A stretch of DNA of 64,000 nucleotides from Rhizohabitans arisaemae. GTDB taxonomy: Bacteria > Actinomycetota > Actinomycetes > Streptosporangiales > Streptosporangiaceae. The stretch lies in contig NZ_BLRH01000014.1 in the NCBI RefSeq assembly GCF_025996515.1, positions 62,001-126,000 on the forward strand, written 5' to 3'. Under the pieces are notes generated by a model. It was not told the DNA's origin. It ran no database searches and saw only the letters and a list, made by a program, of their open reading frames with translations. Positions 52,507 through 63,163 of the stretch are shown here, piece after piece (position 1 is the first letter of the stretch; the number at the start of each line of letters is the position of its first letter). Made by a program: the position numbers and the translations under genes.

Positions 52507-52530
52507 ACTGTACCGTCCGGACGGTACAGT
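52507..52530. promoter_or_regulatory. 24-bp perfect palindromic operator
   Basis: The half-site ACTGTACCGTCC is followed directly by its exact reverse complement, a 24-bp palindrome without spacer, seven bases before the TetR start. Size and symmetry fit a TetR dimer site, so autoregulation is expected. It is also 103 bp upstream of the divergent cysteine desulfurase start. Confidence 0.8.
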
Positions 52531-52632
52531 GTCCAACCGGTTCGGAACCGGTCGCGGACCCCTCTAATCTTGGAAGGCCGAATCCGGCGGCCGGAGCCGA
52601 AGCCGGCAAGGCACGGATAAACTGAGGACGCC

Positions 52633-53796
52633 ATGGTTTACCTTGACCACGCCGCGACCACACCGATGCTCGCTCAGGCCGTGGAGGCCATGACAGCCGA
52701 GCTCGGCCAGGTCGGGAACGCGTCGTCGCTCCACTCGTCCGGGCGGCGCGCCCGCCGGATCGTGGAGGAATCCCGGGAGACGATCGCCGCGGCGCTCGGG
52801 ACGCGACCGAGTGAAGTCGTCTTCACCTCCGGCGGGACCGAGGCCGACAACCTCGCGATCAAAGGTCTCTACTGGTCGCGCCACCGCGCCGACAGCCGCC
52901 GCAGACGCGTCCTGATCAGCGCGATCGAGCATCACGCGGTGCTCGACCCGGCGGCCTGGCTCGGCGAGTCCGCCGGCGCCGAGGTCACGCTGCTCGACGT
53001 GGATCAGCACGGCCGGCTCGACCCCGAGACGCTCCGGGCCGCCATCGGCGACGACCCCGGCGGCATCGCGCTGATCAGCGTGATGTGGGCCAACAACGAG
53101 GTCGGCACGGTTCAGCCGATCCCCGAGCTCGCCGAGATCGCCGCCGGATACGGCATCCCCCTGCACACCGACGCGGTCCAGGCGGTCGGCAAACTCCCGA
53201 TCTCCCTCTCCGGCGGGGTGGACGCCCTCACGGTCTCCGGCCACAAGCTCGGCGGACCGCTCGGCGTGGGGGCCCTCCTGCTCGCCCGGGGGGTGGCCGA
53301 TCCGGTGCCGGTGCTCCACGGGGGAGGCCAGGAGCGCGACGTGCGCTCGGGCACGCTGGACACCCCCGCCATCGCCGGGTTCGCGGCGGCCGTGCGGTTC
53401 GCCGTGGAGCACCGGGAGGCCACCGCGGCACGGCTCACCGCGCTCCGCGACGACCTGGTGGCCCGGGTCCGCCAGGCGGTCCCCGACGTCATCCTCAACG
53501 GGCATCCCGGCGATCGGCTCCCGGGCAACGCCCACTTCTCCTTCCCCGGATGCGAGGGGGACGCCCTCCTCATGCTGCTCGACGCCAAGGGCGTCGAGTG
53601 CTCCACCGGCTCGGCCTGCTCGGCCGGCGTCGCCCAGCCCTCCCACGTCCTGCTCGCCATGGGCGCCGACGCCGTACGGGCCCGCGGCTCGCTCCGGTTC
53701 AGCCTCGGGCACACCTCCACCGCGGCGGACGTCGACGAACTGGTCCGGGTGATCCCGGGGGTCGTCGAGCGGGCCCGCCGCGCCGGAGTCGGGTGA
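52633..53796 (+). CDS. iscS: Cysteine desulfurase (IscS/NifS family)
   Basis: 387 residues. [11 protein letters not shown] start, HH-VLDP at ~100, PLP lysine K205 ([12 protein letters not shown]) and the sulfur-carrying C329 in [11 protein letters not shown], the class I loop. It takes sulfur from cysteine and passes it as persulfide. mnmA lies 46 bp downstream, so one job is tRNA thiolation; iron-sulfur cluster assembly is also likely. The iscS-mnmA pair is conserved in actinobacteria. Confidence 0.94.
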   Translation: MVYLDHAATTPMLAQAVEAMTAELGQVGNASSLHSSGRRARRIVEESRETIAAALGTRPSEVVFTSGGTEADNLAIKGLYWSRHRADSRRRRVLISAIEHHAVLDPAAWLGESAGAEVTLLDVDQHGRLDPETLRAAIGDDPGGIALISVMWANNEVGTVQPIPELAEIAAGYGIPLHTDAVQAVGKLPISLSGGVDALTVSGHKLGGPLGVGALLLARGVADPVPVLHGGGQERDVRSGTLDTPAIAGFAAAVRFAVEHREATAARLTALRDDLVARVRQAVPDVILNGHPGDRLPGNAHFSFPGCEGDALLMLLDAKGVECSTGSACSAGVAQPSHVLLAMGADAVRARGSLRFSLGHTSTAADVDELVRVIPGVVERARRAGVG

Positions 53797-53842
53797 AAAC
53801 CCCGGTTCGGCGGCCGTGCGCAGCGGATAGCCTTGAGGGGCC

Positions 53843-54913
53843 ATGACTCTTCGCGTGCTTGCCGCCATGTCGGGCGGCGTCGATTCCGCGGTCGCCGCGG
53901 CCCGTATCGCCGAGGCCGGGCACGATGTGACCGGCGTCCATCTCGCGCTGTCCAAAAACCCGCAGTCGTACCGGACCGGGGCGCGGGGATGCTGCACCGT
54001 CGAGGACTCGCGGGACGCCCGGCGCGCCGCGGACGTCATCGGCATCCCCTTCTACATCTGGGACATGGCCGAGCGATTCCACCACGACGTGGTGGAGGAC
54101 TTCGTCAGCGAATACGCGGCGGGCCGGACCCCCAACCCCTGCCTCCGCTGCAACGAGAAGATCAAGTTCGAGGCGGTCCTCGACCGGGCGCTCGCGCTCG
54201 GCTTCGACGCGGTGGCGACCGGGCACTACGCGCGGGTCACCGCCGACGGGACGCTGAGCCGCGCCGTCGACCCGGTGAAGGACCAGTCCTACGTCCTCGG
54301 GGTGCTCACCCGGGAGCAGCTGGGCCGGGCGATGTTCCCCCTGGGCGACACCCCCAAGGCCGCCGTCCGCGAGGAGGCCGCGCGGCGCGGGCTGTTCGTC
54401 GCCGACAAGCCGGACAGCCACGACGTCTGCTTCATCGCCGACGGTGACACCCGGGGGTTCCTGCGGGAGCGGCTGGGCCCCGCCGCCGGGCCCATCGTCG
54501 ACTCCACGGGGGAGGTCATCGGCTCCCACGACGGCGCCTACGCCTACACGGTCGGCCAGCGCAAAGGCCTCGGCGTCGGCCGTACCCCGGACGGACGGCC
54601 CCGCTACGTGCTCTCCATCGAGCCGGTGTCGAACACCGTGACCGTGGGCTCCCGCGAGATGCTGGAGGTCACCGAGATCACCGCGGAGCGGCCGATCTGG
54701 AGCGGTCTGCGCGTCCCCCCGGCCACCCCGATCACCTGCGGCGTTCAGCTGCGCGCCCACGGGGAGGCGTACGGCTGCCGCGTGGTGCTCGACGGCGGGC
54801 GGATTCGGATCGCGCTCGACCGGAGCGCGTCCGGGGTCGCGGCCGGGCAGGCGGCGGTGTTCTACGACGGGGACGTCGTCCTCGGGTCGGCGACCATCTC
54901 CGCCGCAACCTGA
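53843..54913 (+). CDS. mnmA: tRNA-uridine 2-sulfurtransferase
   Basis: 356 residues: PP-loop [22 protein letters not shown] and tRNA contacts with [26 protein letters not shown], first catalytic Cys C100 ([13 protein letters not shown]), second C196 ([11 protein letters not shown]), and the [12 protein letters not shown] motif before the C-terminal beta barrel. It adds sulfur to C2 of wobble uridine in Lys, Glu and Gln tRNAs using persulfide from the upstream desulfurase. Confidence 0.96.
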   Translation: MTLRVLAAMSGGVDSAVAAARIAEAGHDVTGVHLALSKNPQSYRTGARGCCTVEDSRDARRAADVIGIPFYIWDMAERFHHDVVEDFVSEYAAGRTPNPCLRCNEKIKFEAVLDRALALGFDAVATGHYARVTADGTLSRAVDPVKDQSYVLGVLTREQLGRAMFPLGDTPKAAVREEAARRGLFVADKPDSHDVCFIADGDTRGFLRERLGPAAGPIVDSTGEVIGSHDGAYAYTVGQRKGLGVGRTPDGRPRYVLSIEPVSNTVTVGSREMLEVTEITAERPIWSGLRVPPATPITCGVQLRAHGEAYGCRVVLDGGRIRIALDRSASGVAAGQAAVFYDGDVVLGSATISAAT

Positions 54914-55044
54914 CCCGTCTTCCGGGCGGAAGGTTTACTTCTCATACCAATTCCTTCTGTGTTGGTTTTACCGGTGCTTTTATCGCCATCCTGCGCGAGG
55001 ATCATCGCGATGAGTTGGGGGCCGGTCCCACTGGGAGGATGAGC

Positions 55045-57333
55045 ATGAGCGCCTGGTCGGTACCCGGTTACTCCGAGGTGCGCGCGATCGGCGAGGGCGG
55101 TGGCGGACGGGTCGTCGAGGCCGAGCACGAGACCGGCACACCGGTCGCCATCAAATACCTTTCCGAACGTCTCCGCGGCGACCAAGGGTTTCTCACCCAA
55201 TTCCGGGAAGAAGCCAGACTCCTTATCGAACTGCGGGACCCCCACGTCGCACGGATCTACGAATACGTCGAAGGGGACACCGGCGCCGCCATCGTGATGG
55301 AACTGCTCGAAGGCGCCTCCCTGCGGGCCATGCTGAAACAGCACGGCCCGACCGGTCCCGAGGCGGCCCTGGCCGTGCTGAAAGGGTCACTCCAAGGATT
55401 GGCCGCCGCGCACGCGGCCGGAGTCGTCCACCGGGACTACAAGCCCGACAACGTTCTCGTGGACGGCGAAGGCCACAGCAGGCTCATCGACTTCGGCGTC
55501 GCCGTACGCACCGGCAGCCCCGGAGCGCCCGCCGGCACCCCGCCCTACATGGCGCCCGAGCAGTGGCACAGCGGCGCGGCCACCCCGGCCACCGACGTCT
55601 ACGCGGCCACCGCGGTCTTCTTCGAATGCCTCACCGGGGTCCGCCCCTACCGGGCCACCAACACCGCCGTGCTCATGCACGCGCACCGCAACGACCCCAT
55701 CCCCGTCGACGAGGTCCCGGAGCCGATCCGCCCGCTCGTCGCCGCCGGACTCGCCAAAGACGCCCGGGACCGGCCGGCGAGCGCCGCCGCGTTCCTCGTC
55801 CGGCTGGAAGAGGTCGCCCAGGCGGCGTACGGCGCCGACTGGGAGGAACGGGGCCGTCGCCGCCTCGGCGAACTCGCCGCACTGCTGCTCCTCCTGCTCC
55901 CCGCCGGGCAGGTGACCGCCCAGTCGGGCACCACCTTCGGGCAGGTGGTCCTGCGGACCGTCCGGACGTACGGCGTGCAGATCGCCGCGGTCGCCGCACT
56001 CGTCGTCGTGATCGCCGGAGTCGTGGCCATCGTGAGCGCGGGCCGCAACGGCACCGACACGCCCCTGCAGCGCGGGGCGCCGGTGTTCACCCTGCCGACC
56101 ACCCCGGAGACGTTCCCGGTGGTGACCCCCACCCCGGAGTTCCCGACGGGCGCGCCGACCCCGCTCCCGCTGCCCTCCGCCACCGTGCCCGAGCCCTCGC
56201 TCCCGATCCGGCCGGTGTCCGCCGGCCCCAGTGCGTCGCCCACCCGGACCGCCCCGGCACCCGAGGGAACCCGGACGCCTGCCCCCACCCCGACCGCACG
56301 GACCACACCCACCCCGAGGGCGACGCCCACCGGCCCGCCTGAGCCGGCGCCGCAGCCCACGGTCACCGACGAGCCGCAGCTCCCGCCCCCTCCCCGCAAC
56401 GACACCGTCCGGGAACTGGGCGTGGCCGGCCTGCGTACCGAAGGAGCCGGTACGGGCGTCGCCGCGGTCTCCGTCACCACCGGCAGAACCTCCCCGGTCC
56501 GGCTGACCGTGACCTTCACCCGAGGGGCGACCCGCGTCGACTCCACCACCGTCACCCTGTCCGGCTCGACGCGATACACCCGGACGTTCCGGCACACCTA
56601 CGCAGACGGACTCTGCGACGGCACCTGGGGCGTGATCGTCTCCACCGAGCCCCGCGCGGCCAACGGGATCGTCACCGAGCAGACCCGGGCCCCGTCCTGC
56701 GTCACCGAGGTCCGGGACCTGCAGATCGAGTCACTCGACGTCCGCGAAGGCGGCGACTCCACCGGCGTGGTCACCGTGACCACCACAGGCACCGGCCCGG
56801 TCGTCCTCACAGCCCGGTTCGGCGCCGGGGAGGGCGGCAGCCGTACCCAGACCTTCACCCTGTCCGGCGCCACGAGCTACCGGCGTACGGTCACCCACGA
56901 CTTCGCCGAACTCCCGTGCCGGACGACGGTCACCCTCACCGCCGCCACCGACCCGGCGGCCCCCGGCGGCTCGGTCAGCCGCCAGGCCCGCACCCCCGAC
57001 TGCCAGGAGGAACCCGAGGTCGTCCACGTCGTGGTGACCCACGGGACCCTGGAGGGGGGTGGCGAAGGAGGGGAACCCTACCTGCTCGCCGTGATCGAGG
57101 TGGAGACCGCCAACACCCAGCCCTTCACCCTGCTCGGCACGTATCGGGCGACCGGCTCCGAAGAATCCGTCAACGGATCCTTCGGCCCGATCACCCTTTC
57201 CGGGCAGCGGCACTACACCGAGACCGTTCGGCTACCGGTCGGGGACAACTGCTTCTTCAACGTCACCGCCACAACCAACCCCACCCCCAACTCCGGCCCC
57301 AGCACCGTGGCGATGAACTTCTGCCGGGACTGA
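55045..57333 (+). CDS. Ser/Thr protein kinase with three repeated extracellular domains
   Basis: 762 residues from ATG 55045 (GGGAGG seven bases before). Kinase ~10-260: IGEGGGGRVVEA, K37 (VAIKYL), D131 in HRDYKPDN (Tyr instead of the usual Leu), DFGVAVRTG and GTPPYMAPE. One membrane helix (~313-331), a Pro/Thr-rich stalk (~340-450), then three tandem ~100-residue beta-rich domains: 454-552, 555-653 and 658-760. Each has a TLSG..Y.(R/E)T motif and two cysteines (C524/C552, C625/C653, C736/C760), probably disulfides outside the cell. The ectodomain is likely the signal sensor. It separates mnmA from the metE-like and ligA genes. Confidence 0.87.
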   Translation: MSAWSVPGYSEVRAIGEGGGGRVVEAEHETGTPVAIKYLSERLRGDQGFLTQFREEARLLIELRDPHVARIYEYVEGDTGAAIVMELLEGASLRAMLKQHGPTGPEAALAVLKGSLQGLAAAHAAGVVHRDYKPDNVLVDGEGHSRLIDFGVAVRTGSPGAPAGTPPYMAPEQWHSGAATPATDVYAATAVFFECLTGVRPYRATNTAVLMHAHRNDPIPVDEVPEPIRPLVAAGLAKDARDRPASAAAFLVRLEEVAQAAYGADWEERGRRRLGELAALLLLLLPAGQVTAQSGTTFGQVVLRTVRTYGVQIAAVAALVVVIAGVVAIVSAGRNGTDTPLQRGAPVFTLPTTPETFPVVTPTPEFPTGAPTPLPLPSATVPEPSLPIRPVSAGPSASPTRTAPAPEGTRTPAPTPTARTTPTPRATPTGPPEPAPQPTVTDEPQLPPPPRNDTVRELGVAGLRTEGAGTGVAAVSVTTGRTSPVRLTVTFTRGATRVDSTTVTLSGSTRYTRTFRHTYADGLCDGTWGVIVSTEPRAANGIVTEQTRAPSCVTEVRDLQIESLDVREGGDSTGVVTVTTTGTGPVVLTARFGAGEGGSRTQTFTLSGATSYRRTVTHDFAELPCRTTVTLTAATDPAAPGGSVSRQARTPDCQEEPEVVHVVVTHGTLEGGGEGGEPYLLAVIEVETANTQPFTLLGTYRATGSEESVNGSFGPITLSGQRHYTETVRLPVGDNCFFNVTATTNPTPNSGPSTVAMNFCRD

Positions 57334-57359
57334 CATGCCGGCCGTGCACCCTCAGCAGG

Positions 57360-57565
57360 CACGGTTGGGGTGAAGACAACGGACGTGGGGACCGTGTCAG
57401 GAGAGGTCGCCGTCAACGACCAGTGTTTTAAACATTGACTGCGGGGTTTGTGCCGGACAAAAAGCGTCCGGCACAAACCCCGCACGCTTTCGCCCGCCGC
57501 AAAGAACGCGGCGTGCGAAAGCGGACGTAACGCCTTGGGCACCTAGCATCCAGCCATACTTACGA
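57360..57565 (-). repeat. Double-hairpin repeat, copy B1 (inverted)
   Basis: GCGGGGTTTGTGCCGGAC (57441-57458) pairs perfectly over 18 bp with 57466-57483 (loop AAAAAGC), and GCTTTCGCCCGCCGC (57486-57500) pairs with GCGGCGTGCGAAAGC (57508-57522). On the minus strand the order and flanks (…GGTTGTAAG-type, ATCCAGCC and TCAATGTTTAAAAC) match copies A and C. The left flank 57370-57420 matches 6370-6420. Confidence 0.75.
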
Positions 57566-57574
57566 CAAGAGTGC

Positions 57575-57770
57575 ACAAGCAGGCATGTTGTTTGGTGCGG
57601 CCAGTGGCGGTGAAAGCCGGTGCCGGCGACTTGGGGGTAACCACGGACGTGTGACACCCGGCTAGGAGAAGTCACAGTTAGGACCGGTGTGGCTCGGGGT
57701 TCGCGGGTCTTTGTTGTGATTGTCGTCGGGGTGACGACCTCAGACGTTTGGTACCCCGTTAGGCGAACTC
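57575..57770 (+). repeat. Direct repeat, left copy
   Basis: 57583-57760 (GCAAGCAGGCATGTTG-type start, CGGCCAGTGGCGGTGAAAGC, GGACGTGTGACAC, GGTGTGGCTCGGGGTTCGC, TTTGTTGT, GGGTGACGACCT) is repeated in the same direction at 58410-58580 with scattered differences. No gene is seen in it. Confidence 0.7.
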
Positions 57771-57779
57771 GGGATTACC

Positions 57780-57925
57780 GGAACATTGTTTCTCAATACT
57801 GATCGCGGTGGTTCGTGCTGGATAAATAGCGTCCGGTACGAACCACAGCGCGCATTCTCGCACCACAAAGAGTGGTGTGAGAAGTGTGGATGTAGTGCGA
57901 CCGACCCTGCTGTGCTCGCACGTCC
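57780..57925 (-). repeat. Double-hairpin repeat, copy B2 (inverted)
   Basis: GTGGTTCGTGCTGGAT (57808-57823) pairs with GTCCGGTACGAACCAC (57831-57846), and TTCTCGCACCAC (57855-57866) with GTGGTGTGAGAA (57872-57883). Sequence differs from the other copies but both arms of each stem have changed together, so the hairpins are kept. Confidence 0.75.
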
Positions 57926-58037
57926 TGATTCATGAACCGAGCATGAGAATTCAAAGAATCCGGCACCTGTCTGATGCAGAATTGGGAAAACGCTAGAGGG
58001 TCCAATCATCGAGACATCACCGTCAGGAGGAATACTC

Positions 58038-58376
58038 ATGCGCGAATGGAGTGGCGCAAGCGATGCGAGGAGAAGGCTTGTGGCCTTTGCCTCGGCAGTC
58101 GTCGTGGGGATCGGGGGAATGGCGCTGATGGCACCTACTCCTGCCGCCGCGCAGGCGACAGCAGGGTGCAGGGTTTGGTCGGATCCGCCGGGAACGCAAC
58201 GCGGCAAGGCATGGGCTAGTTGTACCACCATGCAGGCCCGGGCATTCGCTCTTTGTGAGGAGAACAGCGGCGACCGCTACTGGGCGCCCGGACCGTGGGT
58301 CGGCGCCGGCCAGCAATCGGAGGCGCGGTGTCACGAGCAGGCATGGCTGGTCTCATTGTCCGGCGAGTTCAGATAA
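58038..58376 (+). CDS. Small secreted cysteine-containing protein
   Basis: 112 residues with AGGAGG ten bases before the ATG. A signal peptide (RRRLVAFASAVVVGIGGMALM, then APTPAAAQA) is followed by a ~73-residue mature part with four cysteines (GCRVWSD, ASCTTMQ, LCEENSG, RCHEQAW), probably two disulfides, and many Trp/Gly. I recognise no family. It lies alone between two repeat blocks; the upstream stretch 57930-58030 is unique and should hold its promoter. Confidence 0.7.
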   Translation: MREWSGASDARRRLVAFASAVVVGIGGMALMAPTPAAAQATAGCRVWSDPPGTQRGKAWASCTTMQARAFALCEENSGDRYWAPGPWVGAGQQSEARCHEQAWLVSLSGEFR

Positions 58377-58404
58377 TGCGGCTCCGGCACAGATTCCGTG
58401 ATCG

Positions 58405-58700
58405 TCCAGCGCAAGCAGGCATGTTTGTACGGCCAGCGGCGGCGAAAGCCGTTACCGGCGACTTGGAGTAGCCAAGGACGTGTGACACCGGCCAGGAGAA
58501 GTCACCGCTAAGACCAGTGTGGCTCAGGGTTCGCGGGTTTTTGTTGCGAGTATCGTCAGGGTGACAACCTGAACGTGCTAGCCATGTTAAGAGAAGTTGA
58601 GCCTTAGAACCCGTAGGCCGAGCTCCGCTTGGTCGGCTCAAAACACCGGTGAGGCCGCGCGCACGTACCTACCCCAGCAGAAACGGTTTGGATGACGCCC
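58405..58700 (+). repeat. Direct repeat, right copy, with degraded block-A-like tail
   Basis: 58410-58580 repeats 57583-57760. 58583-58660 (GTTAAGAGAAGTTGAGCC, CCGTAGGCCGAGCTCCGCTTGGTCGGCTC) resembles 6391-6460 of block A with decayed hairpins. No gene is seen here. Confidence 0.65.
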
Positions 58701-58729
58701 CGCCCGGTAAGCCCGAGTTTCTCTCACGG

Positions 58730-58916
58730 GGGTTAGGGTCAGGGTTGTAAGCGTGGCTGGATCTTAGGGCTGGTCGCGCTACATTCGCACTTCGCACGCC
58801 GCGCTTTTTGCGGCGGGCGAATGCGCGCGGCGGTTCATGCCGGACGCTTTTTGTCCGGCGTGGACCGTCGCGGTCATTGTTAAACAATACTGTTCTTGTA
58901 AGCTCAAGTTCCCTTA
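58730..58916 (+). repeat. Double-hairpin repeat, copy C
   Basis: Flank TCAGGGTTGTAAGCGTGGCT and GGATCTTAGGG is almost the same as 6613-6645. TTCGCACGCCGC (58791-58802) pairs with GCGGCGGGCGAA (58810-58821), and GGTTCATGCCGGAC (58832-58845) with GTCCGGCGTGGACC (58853-58866); both loops contain CTTTTT. The tail AAACAATACTGTTCTTGTAA matches copy A. Confidence 0.78.
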
Positions 58917-59040
58917 ACGGGGTACCGCACGTCCGTTGTTCTTGTCCGGCTCGCTCTTACGGGTACCGCACGTCCGTGGTTTTGTCCTGGCTCGCTCTCG
59001 CACGGATATCGCACGTCCGTTGTCACCCGTACGGCTCCTA
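58917..59040. repeat. Three 42-bp tandem repeats
   Basis: Units begin at 58917, 58959 and 59001. Each has ACGG(G)TA-CGCACGTCCGT near its start, and the first two share TTGTCC-GGCTCGCTCT. The third is more divergent. A single similar unit follows copy A (ACGGGGCATCGCACGTCC, 6797-6814). Confidence 0.65.
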
Positions 59041-59071
59041 CCTGCCTGGCCCATCTCTTAGAACGGGATGC

Positions 59072-59698
59072 TCAGCCCAGGTTCACGGTCTCGCCGGGCT
59101 CGGTGCGGCGGTACTCGATGCCGCCGTGTTCGGCGAAGCCGCCCATCAGGCGGTCCACCAAGGCGTGTCCCGCATCGTTGAGCAGGCCGTCGTGGATGGG
59201 GAACACGCGGGCCGGGTTCACCGCACGCATGTGGTCGACGGCTTCGCTGATCTTCAGCCAGGGCGCGTACACCGGGGAGAGCAGGGTCTGCACCGGGACG
59301 CCGGGAACGGTGAAGCTGTCTCCCGGGTGGAACACGGAGCCGCCGATAAGGAACCCGGTGTTCTCGATGACCGGGATGTCGGGGTGGATCACCGCGTGCC
59401 GCCGGCCGTACACCACCACGTCGAAACCGGCGGCGGTGAAGGAGTCGCCTTCCCCCACGATGTGCACGGTCCCCGTCACATCGGTGAGCTGCGCCGCCAC
59501 GGAGGCGCCCGTGTAGATGTCGACCTTCCGCCCGGCCAGCTGTTCCGGGCTGACGTGGTCGAAGTGCTCGTGGGTGATCAGGACCGCGTCGGCGCCGTCC
59601 ACGGCGTTCGCCTCGCTGAACGTCCCCGGGTCGACGACGAGGGTGCCGCCGTCGCGCGTCAGCCGTACACACGCATGTCCCAGCTTGGTGAGCTTCAT
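59072..59698 (-). CDS. Metallo-beta-lactamase-fold metal-dependent hydrolase
   Basis: 208 residues beginning MKLTKLGHACVRL. The metal motif HEHFDH (HxHxDH) sits near residue 43, with later ligands H and D in GGSVFHPGDSF and H in FPIHDG, as in UlaG/UPF0173-like hydrolases. Start at ATG 59698, divergent from the MetE-like gene by 23 bp. The natural substrate is not evident. Confidence 0.85.
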   Translation of the reverse strand: MKLTKLGHACVRLTRDGGTLVVDPGTFSEANAVDGADAVLITHEHFDHVSPEQLAGRKVDIYTGASVAAQLTDVTGTVHIVGEGDSFTAAGFDVVVYGRRHAVIHPDIPVIENTGFLIGGSVFHPGDSFTVPGVPVQTLLSPVYAPWLKISEAVDHMRAVNPARVFPIHDGLLNDAGHALVDRLMGGFAEHGGIEYRRTEPGETVNLG

Positions 59699-59721
59699 GG
59701 ACTGAGCTTAGGCTGCCCGGC

Positions 59722-60717
59722 GTGACTGAGTTTCCATGGCCTCCGGCGAGTGCCACCGGAGTCGGCTCGTACCCGGGCGAAGATCCGGCCGAGGCACTGC
59801 GTGTCGCGTTCGGGGAGCTGCCGCTGCCGTACCTGCCGGAGTTGCCGGCCCGCGGGGTGGGCGCGGACACGATCGGGCGCACCGCGGGGCTGCTGGTGGA
59901 TCTGGCGGTGTCCGTCGAGCCGTCGGGCTGGCGGTTCACCGACCGGCCCGGTCGTGATCTCCGCCGTGCCCGCGACCACCTCTCCCGTGATCTCGATGCG
60001 CTGGAGGAGGCCACCCAGGGGTATACGGGTCCGCTCAAGGTGCAGGCGTGCGGCCCGTGGACCCTGGCCGGGGCGATCGAGCTCAAGCACGGGGACCGGA
60101 CGCTGGCCGACCCCGGCGCGGTACGGGATCTGATCGACTCGCTCGCCGAGGGGTTGCGGGCGCACGTCGCACAGGTACGGCGGCGGGTGCCCGGCGCGGA
60201 GGTGATCCTCCAGCTCGACGAGCCCGGACTCCCGGGTGTGCTGGCGGGGACGGTGCCCACGGCGAGCGGGTTCGGGCGGCTGGCCGCGGTGGCGGGTGAG
60301 GACGCCGTCGCCGGGCTGCGCAGGACGATTTCCGAAACCTTCACGGTTGTGCACTGCTGCGCCCCGGGGGCGCCGATCGGCCTGCTGGCCAAGACCGGGG
60401 CCCGCGCGCTGTCCCTCGACGCCACCCTGCTCCGGCGGACCGACGAGGACGCGATCGGGGAGGCCGTGGAGGCCGGGCTGGCGTTCTTCCTGGGGGCGGT
60501 GCCGAGCCTGGACGCGGACCTGCCCGACATCGGCCTGCTGGCCCGGCCGGTCAAGGAGCTCTGGCGGATGCTCGGCTTCCCGGCGCAGCGGCTCGCCGGG
60601 CAGGTGGTGGTCACGCCGACCTGTGGTCTGGCCGGGGCGTCGCCGGCGTACGCCCGTACGGCGCTCGCGCGGTGCCGGGAGACGGCGAAGGTGCTCCGTG
60701 AGGATCCCGATGAGTAA
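59722..60717 (+). CDS. Cobalamin-independent methionine synthase-like protein
   Basis: 331 residues, corresponding to the C-terminal catalytic barrel of MetE only. Zinc-ligand positions are seen as VHCCAP (HxC) and TPTCGLAGAS; VILQLDEPGLP carries the acidic residue of the family. Full MetE has ~750 residues, so folate-dependent methionine synthesis is uncertain; such short proteins may use another methyl donor. Starts at GTG 59722. In many actinobacteria this gene lies next to ligA, as here. Confidence 0.8.
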   Translation: MTEFPWPPASATGVGSYPGEDPAEALRVAFGELPLPYLPELPARGVGADTIGRTAGLLVDLAVSVEPSGWRFTDRPGRDLRRARDHLSRDLDALEEATQGYTGPLKVQACGPWTLAGAIELKHGDRTLADPGAVRDLIDSLAEGLRAHVAQVRRRVPGAEVILQLDEPGLPGVLAGTVPTASGFGRLAAVAGEDAVAGLRRTISETFTVVHCCAPGAPIGLLAKTGARALSLDATLLRRTDEDAIGEAVEAGLAFFLGAVPSLDADLPDIGLLARPVKELWRMLGFPAQRLAGQVVVTPTCGLAGASPAYARTALARCRETAKVLREDPDE

Positions 60718-60768
60718 CCGATGGGTGGTGCTCTTTCGCTAGTTGAGTCACGATAAAGCGGCTCATAG

Positions 60769-63099
<2,331 letters not shown>

Positions 63100-63163
63100 C
63101 CCCGTCGCCGCGCACCGCCGGGTCCGGCGGAGCCCTGAGGGGGCGCCGCCGGCCCGTGCGTCG

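Noticed and set aside
57360-59040. CRISPR array or IS remnants in the repeat region
   Set aside because: Repeats are few, of different lengths and orientations, with hairpins and no regular spacers; no transposase fragment was found in any frame.
59722-60717. Truncated metE pseudogene
   Set aside because: The protein is intact, has zinc-ligand motifs and a normal start, and short MetE-like proteins next to ligA are a known actinobacterial family.
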